From Phycisphaerae bacterium (lineage in GTDB: Bacteria > Planctomycetota > Phycisphaerae > UBA1845 > PWPN01), in contig JAGNEZ010000024.1 in NCBI GenBank assembly GCA_018003015.1, positions 19,491 through 83,490 of the forward strand: DNA of 64,000 nt, given 5' to 3'. The notes under the pieces are model-generated. The model did no database searches, was not told the origin of the DNA, and was given only the letters and a program-made list of their open reading frames with translations. Positions 1 to 8,426 of this stretch are shown here, in pieces (the stretch's first letter is position 1; each line of letters opens with the position of its first letter). The translations under genes were made by a program, and so were the position numbers.

Positions 1-897
1 CGGGCCGTACTTGGCCACGCTGAAGCCGCAGGCCCGGGCCCGGGCCTTCGGTGTCCAGCCGATGAGCGGCAGGGTCACAATCGTCTCGGTTCCGGTGGCC
101 ATGTCCTGCTCGACGAACCGATCGGTCACGGAGCCATTGGGCAGTGTGCCGGGGCTCGAGTTGGTCTCGGGGATGTTCTCGAAGTACCAATCGCTGGCCC
201 GGTTCGAAGTGTCGTTTTGCCAGTTGTAGCGCGTCGTGGCGTTGCCGCCGAACCGTCGAACGGGCAGGCGAACATCGGCGGCGAGATCAGCATCCGCGAA
301 GTTCATGCCGTAGATGTAGGGGCTGATGGCATGGCGATTGGCCGCAGCATCAATGACCAGCGTCGGCGGGTCCGGGGGTACAATGATTCCGCCCACAAGT
401 ACGATCTCGTCCAGATAGAAGGCCGGCTGGGCCGCGCCGCTGTTGTCCTGCCACACGAGCCCACTGATCGCGGACACCCCCAGGGAGCTGATCGGGATCT
501 CGATGTCGGACCATGTTCCCGCGATGGTCAGAGACAGGGTCACGCCAGCCCCTGGGGACGAGGAGGCGTCGTAGGCCATGACTTTCACCCGATGGCCGCC
601 GGTCGTCCCTCCATGAATCGAGAAACGCAGCCCGGTGTAGTCCGACGCCGTCAACGTGGTATTGGTGTGCAAAAACAGCCCGGCCCAGGCCTTGTTGTAC
701 TTGACCGAGATGGAATGACCCGAGGTGCCCTTGATGGGACTCGAGGTGCTGAAGCCGGCCGTCGTATCCCACGACCAGTTGGCCCAGCCGGAGGCGAGGG
801 AGTCGCCATAGACGGGAAGATCGGCGGCCTCCAGGGCGGCCGAGGCCACGAGGACCGCAATGACCGACGCCGCACTCCGTTTCCACGGGCTGTGCAC
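1..897 (-). CDS. Secreted glycoside hydrolase family 44 protein, N-terminal part (runs off left edge)
   Basis: Partial: 299 residues are in the window and the C-terminus lies beyond base 1. Translation starts at GTG 897, preceded by a strong GGAGGAGG ribosome site. Residues 1-25 look like a signal peptide ending near LEAAD. Residues ~26-170 form a beta-rich module with the pattern (WSWDT, GLRFSIHGG, FYLDEIVLVG) of carbohydrate-binding sandwiches found in cellulases. From ~180 the GH44 catalytic domain begins: HAISPYIYGMNFA (189-201), then RRFGGNATTRYNWQND (214-229) and DWYFENIPE (236-244), all typical of family 44. The catalytic NEP-type glutamate would lie outside the window. GH44 enzymes are retaining endo-glucanases/xyloglucanases, so an extracellular plant- or algal-glucan role is likely. 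The family call is firm; the exact substrate is not visible. It is divergent from the next gene. Confidence 0.88.
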   Translation of the reverse strand, partial: MHSPWKRSAASVIAVLVASAALEAADLPVYGDSLASGWANWSWDTTAGFSTSSPIKGTSGHSISVKYNKAWAGLFLHTNTTLTASDYTGLRFSIHGGTTGGHRVKVMAYDASSSPGAGVTLSLTIAGTWSDIEIPISSLGVSAISGLVWQDNSGAAQPAFYLDEIVLVGGIIVPPDPPTLVIDAAANRHAISPYIYGMNFADADLAADVRLPVRRFGGNATTRYNWQNDTSNRASDWYFENIPETNSSPGTLPNGSVTDRFVEQDMATGTETIVTLPLIGWTPKARARACGFSVAKYGP

Positions 898-1117
898 TAT
901 TCCACCTCCTCCGGACCATGGTGAACGATTCGATGGGCTCGCCGCAATCTCGATTCGCAGCTACGAGTGTACCTCCCCTGCTCCGCGCGGTCAATGCGAC
1001 GGCGCACAACATTCGATGCGAGCAGGGCTTGCACTTCTCGGAACCTCGCGACAAGATCATCGCTCAGCGGCGTTCAGGAGGAATGGGCGTCCCACGAAGA
1101 CAGACGGAGAAACGACC

Positions 1118-2803
1118 ATGCTCGCTGGATCATGGGTAGCGATGCTGATTCAAGGCACGCTTCTTGGCGCGGGTCCGGAGCCGGGCCTTCACGCTCACTA
1201 CGCGGCCCTCACCTGCACGAGAGACGCGGCCGCCCCCTTTGCCGCGGTGGATTTCGTGTACGGGCCGATGGAACCTATCGCGGGTCAGTCCTGCGTCTGG
1301 TGGCAGATCGAGGCCCGGGCCGAGGACGACGCTCAGGCCCAGCCCCTGTTCCAGCTCCAGGCCTGTACAACGCGTGATCCGCTGATCCGCTCGCCCGAGC
1401 CATTGCAGTTTCGCCGCTACCTGCTCCGCATCCCGGAGACCTCCGAGGTCCTGGAGTACCGCAAGGTGCACGGCGGTGAGCCGCTGCTGCCGCCCTGGTT
1501 CGATTTCGCGCGGTACTTCGTGCCTCAGCGGGCCAAGGGCAGCGGTCTCACCGACGGGGCCCCCGAAACCTGCGAGTATCTCGGACATGTGCTCACCCTG
1601 CGTCATGTCGGTCGCAACGTGCCGTGGACACCGCTGAAGCCCAAGGTCCTCGAGCTAGACCCTGAGCTGCTGGTCGGCACGTCGCGCAACTTCAAGGACA
1701 CCGAAGGCCGCCGCCTGCCCCAAACGCCACAGAAGCAGAACTACCAGTACACGCCGTTCGTCGAAGCCGACTATCCGATCATGCTCGAGGCGGGAATCAA
1801 CCTGTTCATCGTCTCGCCCGAGCAGGAGAAGTACGTCCGCGACGAGCCGGTGTTCTATCTGCGCGGGGCGGGCAAGGACAAGCCGCTGCGGTATCCGGCC
1901 GACCTGTATCGCAGCAACTACGTCGGTTCGCAGATGTTCATGGACGAGCCGTCGATCATCATGGTGGGCGATGTCCGGATCCACAAGACACTCAAGTACT
2001 TCTCCGACGCTGCGGCGGTGATCGAGAAACGCGTTCGGGCGGGCTATGAGTCAGGCGGGAACGACGGGGCGTTCGACCTGGAGAAGGCCCTCATCAAGCA
2101 GGGCGTCAGTTTCGGGGACATGCGGCTGATGCAGTACGACTATCCCTCGTGGGAAACGCTCTATGACACGACCTACTATCAGATGGCCGGTGGCCTGACC
2201 GGGATTGTGCACGAAGGCCGCTACCGGGTAGCCGACTTCGACAAGGCCGTTGCCAAGTGGACGGCCGAGCCGCGTCGGCACACACCGGAGGAAGTTCTGC
2301 GGTATCACTATGCCTTTCTCCGAGGCGGATCACGGCCGTTCGGCAAGCATTGGGGCACGGCCATCTACGGGCAGTGCGACGCCGCGGTCGCTCCTCGAGC
2401 CATGACCCTGGCCTACGACATGGGGGCCCGCTACGTGTGGTTCTGGACCTCGGACCACGACCACCACGTCCCCTGGCCCGAGCAGCTCGAGCTGGCCCGA
2501 ACGCTCAAGAAGCACCGGCTTGAACATCCCCGGCCGTCGATCTTCGGTCCCCCGCCGGGGCGCGACCTGGCGATCGTGATACCGTACGGCTACTTCCTGT
2601 CGGTGGACAACCTGTGGTGGGTACGGGTGATGGACGCGGAAGGCAAGAACGAAGCCTCGGCGAGGTATCGGCGGCTCATGGGGCGAGCCCACGCGGCCAT
2701 CCAGCAGGCGTTTGATCGCAAACTGGATTTCGACATCACTGTCGACGACGACCGCGAGATCACCGGCTACCGCGATGTGCTGCGGATCACGGACGAGGAG
2801 TAG
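1118..2803 (+). CDS. Unrecognised protein, possibly an exported TIM-barrel hydrolase
   Basis: 561 residues from ATG 1118, which follows GGAGAAACGACC. The same frame is open further upstream, but codon content there looks non-coding. The N-terminus (MLAGSWVAMLIQGTLLGAG) is a weak signal-peptide candidate. I do not recognise the family. The protein is rich in aromatic and acidic residues. Segments such as VWFWTSDHDHHVPWPEQ near residue 455 and EVLRYHYAFLRGG would suit a glycoside-hydrolase-like barrel, but no catalytic motif can be assigned. It is divergent from the GH44 gene, with 220 bases between the two starts, so shared regulation is possible. Function is unknown; an extracellular carbohydrate role is only a guess from the neighbour. 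Confidence 0.75.
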   Translation: MLAGSWVAMLIQGTLLGAGPEPGLHAHYAALTCTRDAAAPFAAVDFVYGPMEPIAGQSCVWWQIEARAEDDAQAQPLFQLQACTTRDPLIRSPEPLQFRRYLLRIPETSEVLEYRKVHGGEPLLPPWFDFARYFVPQRAKGSGLTDGAPETCEYLGHVLTLRHVGRNVPWTPLKPKVLELDPELLVGTSRNFKDTEGRRLPQTPQKQNYQYTPFVEADYPIMLEAGINLFIVSPEQEKYVRDEPVFYLRGAGKDKPLRYPADLYRSNYVGSQMFMDEPSIIMVGDVRIHKTLKYFSDAAAVIEKRVRAGYESGGNDGAFDLEKALIKQGVSFGDMRLMQYDYPSWETLYDTTYYQMAGGLTGIVHEGRYRVADFDKAVAKWTAEPRRHTPEEVLRYHYAFLRGGSRPFGKHWGTAIYGQCDAAVAPRAMTLAYDMGARYVWFWTSDHDHHVPWPEQLELARTLKKHRLEHPRPSIFGPPPGRDLAIVIPYGYFLSVDNLWWVRVMDAEGKNEASARYRRLMGRAHAAIQQAFDRKLDFDITVDDDREITGYRDVLRITDEE

Positions 2804-2991
2804 GATCCCTGCCCGCGGTCGGTCGCCGAACCGTTGAAGGGGAAGGCGACGGGGGTACCGACGACATCGGACTGTGCGGATGGAGTGGGACAGGCACGTC
2901 CGACTCGCGGCGCAGGCCCGAACCCCCTGCGGGGGTGGCCAAGGACGCGAGCAAGAGGTGGGGAGCGGCCACGGACGGGGTCTTTCATAAG

Positions 2992-3020
2992 CCCTTCTTT
3001 TACAAGTTTTTACAGAAGGG
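2992..3020 (-). terminator. Inverted repeat at the 3' end of tRNA-His, possible processing/termination hairpin
   Basis: CCCTTCT (2992-2998) and AGAAGGG (3014-3020) form a perfect 7-bp stem around a 15-base AT-rich loop. The arm at 3014-3020 overlaps the last two bases of the tRNA. There is no clear T-run after the stem in tRNA orientation, so an intrinsic terminator is uncertain. It could instead be a 3'-trailer hairpin. Confidence 0.22.
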
Positions 3021-3093
3021 TGAGTGAGGGGATTCGAACCCCCGACTCCCAGGACCACAACCTGGTGCTCTAACCAACTGAGCTACACTCACC
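3019..3093 (-). tRNA. tRNA-His (GTG anticodon)
   Basis: Read on the minus strand, the full cloverleaf is present. The acceptor stem GTGAGTG pairs with CACTCAC, the D arm is GCTC/GAGC, and the anticodon stem CCAGG/CCTGG encloses loop TTGTGGT with anticodon GTG. The T arm is GGGGG TTCGAAT CCCCT. The extra G at position -1 (base 3093) opposite discriminator C73 (base 3019) is the identity element of histidine tRNAs, which confirms the assignment. No CCA is encoded. It stands alone, between the unknown exported protein and the CBM48 gene. Confidence 0.97.
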
Positions 3094-3181
3094 GTCGGGA
3101 CGCCCCCGGAATCCGCATCGCGGCACGCCCTGGAGCTGTCGAGCATGACAAGATATCGCCGGAGGGGTGGTTTTTCAAGAT

Positions 3182-3457
3182 TCAGTCGATTCTGACCAAT
3201 GAATCCAACGATCCGAAGGTGTTGGGGACCTGGCCTTCCGCCTCGTTGTCCAGCTCCCATTGGCCGTCGACGAGGTACTTGTAGCGATACTCGCCGGGGG
3301 CCAATTGCAGCCTCTTGCGGTAGGTACCGTCTTTCTGACGCGTCATCCGGCCCTCGTGAGGACGCCATTCGTTGAACGACCCGGCAACTTCGACGCGTTC
3401 ACAGTGGTTCCGCGGTGAGTATACGAACGTGACCTGTTTGCCTCTCTTAATGGTCAT
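3182..3457 (-). CDS. Stand-alone AMPK/CBM48 glycogen-binding-like domain protein
   Basis: 91 residues, with GAGGG six bases before the ATG. The whole protein is one AMPK-beta/isoamylase N-terminal type (CBM48) sandwich: VTFVYSPRNHCERVEVAGSF, NEW, then KDGTYRKRLQLAPGEYRYKYLVDG and WELD. These match the family's core (V.l.GdFN.W, G.w...l.l.pG.Y.YKf.vDG.W..Dp). There is no signal peptide, membrane segment or attached enzyme. In most proteins this module is fused to branching or debranching enzymes or AMPK beta subunits. As a single small cytosolic protein it could be a glycogen-binding adaptor. Partner unknown. It is co-directional with, and about 200 bases downstream of, the Nif3-like gene. Confidence 0.85.
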   Translation of the reverse strand: MTIKRGKQVTFVYSPRNHCERVEVAGSFNEWRPHEGRMTRQKDGTYRKRLQLAPGEYRYKYLVDGQWELDNEAEGQVPNTFGSLDSLVRID

Positions 3458-3651
3458 AGCTATCCCTCTTCTGGCCGGCAGTTTTCCCGGCGCGCGGACT
3501 ACCCCGCAGATGTCCCATTATAGGACCGGCGGCGGAAGGCGGCCAACCGGACCGTACCGGCCGCTGCTTGGCCTGTGCCCCGAACGCATGGCGGGCAAGA
3601 TCGGGACTCGCAGAAGCGGATCCCTCGCGAACAGGCTCGGCCGGCCACCGA

Positions 3652-4782
3652 TTAGATCGGCTCGAATGGCGACCGATCGTCTCGGGCCTTGCTCGCTGAG
3701 AGCCCGGGCATCATCCTGGTCAGGCGTTCGGCCAGCGCGGCGAGGACCGGCCGTTCGCTCTCCCAATGACCCAAGGCGATGGCCGACTTGCCTATGCGTA
3801 AGATGGTCAGCGCGTCGTGGTGGCGGATCTCACCCGTCACGATGATATCGCAGTTAGCCGAGCGGGGCTTTTCGAACGGCAGCATGCCGGCGGATCCGAC
3901 ACACACGGCGGCTCGGGCGACCACGGCGTTTGAGACGCCGACGATGGTGCCGCTTCTGGATCCCGTCGCCTTCTTGAGCTTGCGGGCCAGGGTCGCCGGG
4001 GTGGTTCGCGGAGGAAGTTGCCCGACCCGGCCGATGCCGAACGACGGTGCCGCGGCCAGCGGGTAGATGTCATAGGCCGGCTCTTCGTAGGGGTGGCTGC
4101 GGAGGAGGGCGTCGACGACCTCGGGCAGGCAGCGGTTCGGGGTGACCATCTCAATGCGTACCTCGGGGACCTTCTCCAGCTGACCGCGCCGGCCGATCCT
4201 GGGCGAGGTGGTCTCGGTGCCGTAGAACGTGCCTTCGCCCGGGATGCGGTAACTGCACATCACGTAATCGCCGATCCGGCCTGCGCCGGCGGCCGACATG
4301 ACCGCGGCCACATGGTCCACGTTTCTGGGAGGCACGAAGGTGACCACCTTGGACTGTGTTCCGGCCGGCGTGGTGTACTCAAACGGCTCGACGTCGCTCA
4401 GCCCGCACAGATCGGCCATCACGTCGTTTGTTCCTCCCGGAGCGGCATCCAGGGCGGTGTGGGGCGAGTAGATGGCGATACCGGCGGCGATGGCTCGATG
4501 GACGATGGCGTCGGCGCCGGCGCTGTCCGCACGTAGCCGGCTGACCGGGCGGAAGAGCGGGGGATGATACGCGAGCACCAGCCCGCAGTTGGTAGCAGCC
4601 GCCTCCTGCAGGACCTGGGGCGTGAGATCGATGCAGAGGAGGATGGACCGACACGGAGCGGCCGGATCACCCACCAGCAGGCCGACATTGTCCCATGACT
4701 GAGCCAGATGCGGTGGAGCGATGTGGTCCATGGTGGCGGCCACGTCGCGGACGGTGATCTTGTTCCTAGCGAGTTTGGACAT
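3652..4782 (-). CDS. Nif3/YqfO-type dinuclear metal-centre protein
   Basis: 376 residues from ATG 4782, which has GGAGAATCGCG upstream. An in-frame ATG at 4857 would overlap the upstream antiporter gene and is less likely. The N-terminal half carries the Nif3 signature (SWDNVGLLVGDP, YHPPLFRPV, YSPHTALDAAPGGTND) whose His/Asp residues bind a di-metal centre. The C-terminal half has the second metal-site stretch (VVARAAVCVGSAGMLPF, DIIVTGEIRHHDAL). Between them (roughly 160-260) lies the PII/CutA-like insertion typical of the long YqfO form rather than the ~250-residue YbgI form. The biochemical role of the family is unsettled (GTP cyclohydrolase I type 2-like). It sits 29 bases after the antiporter stop and is probably co-transcribed with it. 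Confidence 0.9.
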   Translation of the reverse strand: MSKLARNKITVRDVAATMDHIAPPHLAQSWDNVGLLVGDPAAPCRSILLCIDLTPQVLQEAAATNCGLVLAYHPPLFRPVSRLRADSAGADAIVHRAIAAGIAIYSPHTALDAAPGGTNDVMADLCGLSDVEPFEYTTPAGTQSKVVTFVPPRNVDHVAAVMSAAGAGRIGDYVMCSYRIPGEGTFYGTETTSPRIGRRGQLEKVPEVRIEMVTPNRCLPEVVDALLRSHPYEEPAYDIYPLAAAPSFGIGRVGQLPPRTTPATLARKLKKATGSRSGTIVGVSNAVVARAAVCVGSAGMLPFEKPRSANCDIIVTGEIRHHDALTILRIGKSAIALGHWESERPVLAALAERLTRMMPGLSASKARDDRSPFEPI

Positions 4783-4811
4783 CGCGATTCTCCGTTCTCG
4801 GCGTTGGGTTC

Positions 4812-6509
4812 TCAGCCTGCGGTCTGTCTCGTCCTTGCTCTCATCAGAGCCAGCCATTCGGTATAGCCTTTCACATTCAGGGCCTTGTCGCGCATCTGGG
4901 CGTCGCGGAACGTGCCGGCGATGTCGGCCAGGATTTCGAGTTGGGCTCCGTCGTCATGCTGGGGGGTGAGGATCAGGAAGATGAACTGAGCGGGCTCACC
5001 GTCCGGGGCATTGAAGTCGATTCCATCTCTCGAGATCCCAGCGGCCACGAGCGGCGCGGCCAGCTGCTCGATGCGGGCGTGGGGAACGGCGACGCCGCTG
5101 CCCACGCCGGTCGGCATGGTGCGCTCCCGATCGAGGACCGCCTGCTCGATCTCGTTCTGTGCCAGACCATGCAGTGAGGAGGCCGCCTGGGTCAGCACCC
5201 GGATCGCCTCCTCGCGACTGCGGGCCGGGATGGGATTGAGGAACATCCTCGCGTGCATGAAGCCGGCCAGGTGCCGCGGTTTCTTCAGTTTGAGCAGCCG
5301 CTGCATGGCCGGACCAGTCATCATCGTCGTGGCCAGAGCCATGACCACCAGGGCGACGAACATCCGCTCATCGATGACGCCATACTGGCGGGCGAGCAAT
5401 CCGAGCACAATCTGCATGGCGCCGCGAGCGTTCATGCCGAAACCCAGGGCCCACGATTCGCGCGACGACATGCCGCACAGCCATCCGCCCAGCCCGCAAC
5501 CCGCGATCTTCCCCACACAGGCCAGGACCAGGACAAGGAGGACCAAGACGGTGTCGAAGCGGGCAACGAAGTTGAGGTTCAGGCCGATGCTTGCGAAGAA
5601 CAGCGGGGCGAAGATGAATGAGACGAAATCGCTGATGATCGTTCGGGTATGCTCGCGAAGATGAGGCGAGTCGCCGATGGCCACCCCTGCCAGAAACGCC
5701 CCGAAGACCACGTGAACACCGATCCACTCGGTGAACGCCGCGCTTAACAAGGTAATGGCCAAGGCAAAGCCCAGGACGCCACCCGGCCAGGAGGTGTGAG
5801 CCTGGATCCAGGGCAGGGAACGGTGGATGAGGGCGCGCCCGGCAGTCAGCATCAGGACGGTGAAGCCCAGCGTCAATGCGATCGTATAGCCGACACCGAG
5901 CCCATGACCGGTGGGCGTACCCAGCAGGCTGAGAATGACCGCGAACACCACCCAGCCAACCAAGTCGTTGAGCACCGCGGCGGCGACGATGACCATGCCC
6001 AGGTCGCTGCGGTAGAGACTCAGATCCATGAGTGTGCGGGCAATGACCGGCAGGGCGGAGATGGACAGGGCCGTGGCGAAGAAGAGGGCGAAGATCCGCC
6101 CGTCGGCGTGCTCTCCCCGGCCCAACCAACTCGGCAGGCACCATGCGGCGACCAGGCCCAGGGCGAACGGTACTACCGTCCCGGCCGTGCCCACCCAGAA
6201 GACGGCTCTGCCTTGCCGCCAGACGGTCGAGAGATCCACTTCGATGCCCGCGACCAGGAGAAACAGAGTGATGGCCAGGGTGGTCAGGCCGTTCAATGCC
6301 ACGGCGCTGCTGCCTGTCGAGGGGAACAGGAACGCGGTGAACGACGGAGCCAGCCAGCCCAGCACTGTCGGCCCCAGGAGCACGCCGGCCAGGATCTCGC
6401 CCAGGACCGCTGGCTGGTTGAGCCGCCGGGCCAGCTCACCCAGGACGAGGGCTGTCGCCAGAAGCGTACCCAGACCCAGGAACAGGACCATGATCTGTTG
6501 GGCGTCCAT
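4812..6509 (-). CDS. CPA2-type cation:proton antiporter fused to a PTS EIIA (fructose/nitrogen type) domain
   Basis: 565 residues. Residues ~1-385 form a KefB/NhaS-type Na+/H+ exchanger domain with about a dozen hydrophobic helices, including the LGEILAGVLLGPTVLGW entry helix and the LNDLVGWVVFA segment. After a ~30-residue linker the C-terminus (~415-560) is a PTS EIIA type-2 domain. Its phospho-acceptor histidine lies in GVAVPHARIEQ (His477), so it is potentially phosphorylatable. This fusion is known in scattered bacteria; transport control by PTS phosphorylation is inferred. No EI, HPr or other PTS gene is in the window. It is divergent from the HAD gene and upstream of the Nif3-like gene on the same strand. 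Expected in the inner membrane with EIIA cytosolic. Confidence 0.9.
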   Translation of the reverse strand: MDAQQIMVLFLGLGTLLATALVLGELARRLNQPAVLGEILAGVLLGPTVLGWLAPSFTAFLFPSTGSSAVALNGLTTLAITLFLLVAGIEVDLSTVWRQGRAVFWVGTAGTVVPFALGLVAAWCLPSWLGRGEHADGRIFALFFATALSISALPVIARTLMDLSLYRSDLGMVIVAAAVLNDLVGWVVFAVILSLLGTPTGHGLGVGYTIALTLGFTVLMLTAGRALIHRSLPWIQAHTSWPGGVLGFALAITLLSAAFTEWIGVHVVFGAFLAGVAIGDSPHLREHTRTIISDFVSFIFAPLFFASIGLNLNFVARFDTVLVLLVLVLACVGKIAGCGLGGWLCGMSSRESWALGFGMNARGAMQIVLGLLARQYGVIDERMFVALVVMALATTMMTGPAMQRLLKLKKPRHLAGFMHARMFLNPIPARSREEAIRVLTQAASSLHGLAQNEIEQAVLDRERTMPTGVGSGVAVPHARIEQLAAPLVAAGISRDGIDFNAPDGEPAQFIFLILTPQHDDGAQLEILADIAGTFRDAQMRDKALNVKGYTEWLALMRARTRQTAG

Positions 6510-6714
6510 GGCGGGACATTACCCGCGTGAAGCGATGACGCCAAGACTCCCGCCGACGGTGGCGAGGCCGTTTCGGAAACGAAACGGTATTACCGAACAA
6601 AGGCGGCTGCAGCGGCTCAGGCAAAAACCGCGCCTGAACTGACAGGCTTGCGTCAGTCCCGGGGAGATACGATCGGTGTTGACCATTCGCGCTGGCCGCA
6701 CTACACATTGCCGC

Positions 6715-7377
6715 ATGCCAAACGAAGCCACCCGGACGAGTTCGGGCGTTATGCCGCGGGCGGCGGCGGTCCTGTTCGATCTGGACGGGACTCTGACCCG
6801 GCCCTATTTCGACTTCGCCGCCATTCGGGCGGAGATCGGCCTGAGTCCCGAGTCTCGGTTGCCCATTCTGGAGTCCATTGAGTTGATGGACGCGGGCCAA
6901 CGCAAGCGGGCCGAGGAGATCCTCCTGCGGCGTGAACGGGAGGCGGCCTTGGCCAGCGAGCTCTGGGACGATGCCCATGCGGTTCTGGCTGCTCTGCGAA
7001 CGGCCGGCCTGAATCTGGGGCTCATGACCCGGAACAGCCGGGTTTCGGCCGACACGGTCATTGCCAAGCACGGGCTGGAGTTTGATCGGATCCATACCCG
7101 AGAAGACGGACCGGTCAAGCCGTCCCCCGAGCCGGTCTTGGCCCTATGCGGGCAGTTGGGGGTTGCCCCGGTCGCGGCCTGGGTTGTCGGTGACTATCTG
7201 TTCGACATTCAGAGTGGCCAGGCGGCCGGGGCGACCACCGCCCTGATGATCGGGGACGCCGCAGTTCCTGACTACGCTGACCAAGCGAACCATGTGATCC
7301 GCCGCCTAAGCGAGCTACCGGCCCTGCTGGGGCTGGGCGCCCGGCTGCCGCGAACCTCCGCGCCCGGACTTCCGTAG
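6715..7377 (+). CDS. HAD-superfamily hydrolase, phosphoglycolate-phosphatase-like
   Basis: 220 residues from ATG 6715; ATG 6751, just before the first motif, is the alternative. Motif I is DLDGTLT (nucleophile Asp22, Asp24), motif II the threonine in LMTRN, motif III the lysine in PVKPSP, and motif IV VVGDYLFDIQSG with the metal-binding aspartates. A helical cap of about 70 residues lies between motifs I and II, as in phosphoglycolate phosphatase/beta-phosphoglucomutase-like members. The substrate cannot be read from the sequence. Its stop codon is 17 bases before the first Bat gene start, so it may be the leading gene of that operon. Confidence 0.85.
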   Translation: MPNEATRTSSGVMPRAAAVLFDLDGTLTRPYFDFAAIRAEIGLSPESRLPILESIELMDAGQRKRAEEILLRREREAALASELWDDAHAVLAALRTAGLNLGLMTRNSRVSADTVIAKHGLEFDRIHTREDGPVKPSPEPVLALCGQLGVAPVAAWVVGDYLFDIQSGQAAGATTALMIGDAAVPDYADQANHVIRRLSELPALLGLGARLPRTSAPGLP

Positions 7378-7394
7378 TGTATACTTGGCAGGCC

Positions 7395-8426
7395 ATGACG
7401 GACGTCAAGTTCAATAGCCTGGGCTACTTGCACCTATTCTGGGTCGTCCTCGCCCTGGGGGGCGTGGTGGCCTACGGCTTCGCGCGGAAGAACCGATCGC
7501 TGCGGCGGCTGGCCGCTCCGCAGCTCTTGGGAAGCCTGACCGGGCAGGTGAGCCGCAAGCGGCAATGGGCCAAAGCGGGACTGGTCCTGGCCGCCATGGC
7601 CGCCCTGGTGCCGGCCATCAGCGATCCTCGGTGGGGGGTTTATTACGAGGACTTGCCCCGACGGGGAATCGACATCCTCTTCGTTCTCGACGTCTCCCGG
7701 TCCATGCTGGCCAACGATCTGCCCCCCAGTCGCCTGGAACGAGCCAAGCAGAGCATCGGCGATGTACTGGATGCGGCCGTTGGCGACCGGGTGGGGCTGG
7801 TCACCTTCGCCGGGACACCGGTCCTGAAGTGTCCGCTGACGGTTAACTACGGGGCCTTCCGCATGCTCCTCGACGAGGTTGGGGTACGCAGTTCGCCGCG
7901 CGGCGGCACACTGATTGGCGATGCCGTCCGGCTGGCGGCCAAGTCGTTCGTCGATCCGATGAAGAAACACAAGGCCATCGTGGTTCTCACCGACGGCGAT
8001 GATCAGGAGAGCTACCCGGTCAAAGCTGCGGAAGAGGCCTACGCCGAGAGCGGGATCCAGGTCTTCACGGTCGGGCTGGGCGACGAGGGCGAGGGGGCCC
8101 GCGTGCCGGCCCAAGAGGTTCAGGCGGGGGTTTTCATGCAGTATGACGGCCGGGAGGTCTGGTCGAAGATGAATCCGGCGGTTCTGCGGGAGATGGCCAT
8201 GAAGGGTGGTGGAGCATACATTCCCGCGGGCACCAAGAGCATTGACCTCGGCCAAGTGCTCTACGAGGAGCGTATCGCCAAGGCGGAGCAGCGCGAGTTC
8301 GAGACCAGTCGGATCGAGCAGCGGAAAGTCCAGTTCCAATGGTTCGCGGGCCTCGCTCTGCTGCTGTTGCTGATCGAGACGTTCATGACGGACCGCAGAG
8401 CGGTGGAGGCGGATTCAGTTGCGTAG
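7395..8426 (+). CDS. BatA/BatB-like membrane protein with VWA domain
   Basis: 343 residues from ATG 7395; GTG 7377 is in frame as an alternative. An N-terminal transmembrane helix (~12-30) and a second (~62-76) are followed by a von Willebrand A domain. Its MIDAS is intact: DVSRSM (Asp99, Ser101, Ser103), the TLIGDAV threonine region, and VVLTDGDDQE. A C-terminal helix (FAGLALLLLLIETFM) closes the protein. This is the arrangement of Bacteroides aerotolerance proteins BatA/B, whose VWA domain is thought to scaffold periplasmic partners. It overlaps the next gene by 8 bases, which implies translational coupling. Confidence 0.88.
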   Translation: MTDVKFNSLGYLHLFWVVLALGGVVAYGFARKNRSLRRLAAPQLLGSLTGQVSRKRQWAKAGLVLAAMAALVPAISDPRWGVYYEDLPRRGIDILFVLDVSRSMLANDLPPSRLERAKQSIGDVLDAAVGDRVGLVTFAGTPVLKCPLTVNYGAFRMLLDEVGVRSSPRGGTLIGDAVRLAAKSFVDPMKKHKAIVVLTDGDDQESYPVKAAEEAYAESGIQVFTVGLGDEGEGARVPAQEVQAGVFMQYDGREVWSKMNPAVLREMAMKGGGAYIPAGTKSIDLGQVLYEERIAKAEQREFETSRIEQRKVQFQWFAGLALLLLLIETFMTDRRAVEADSVA

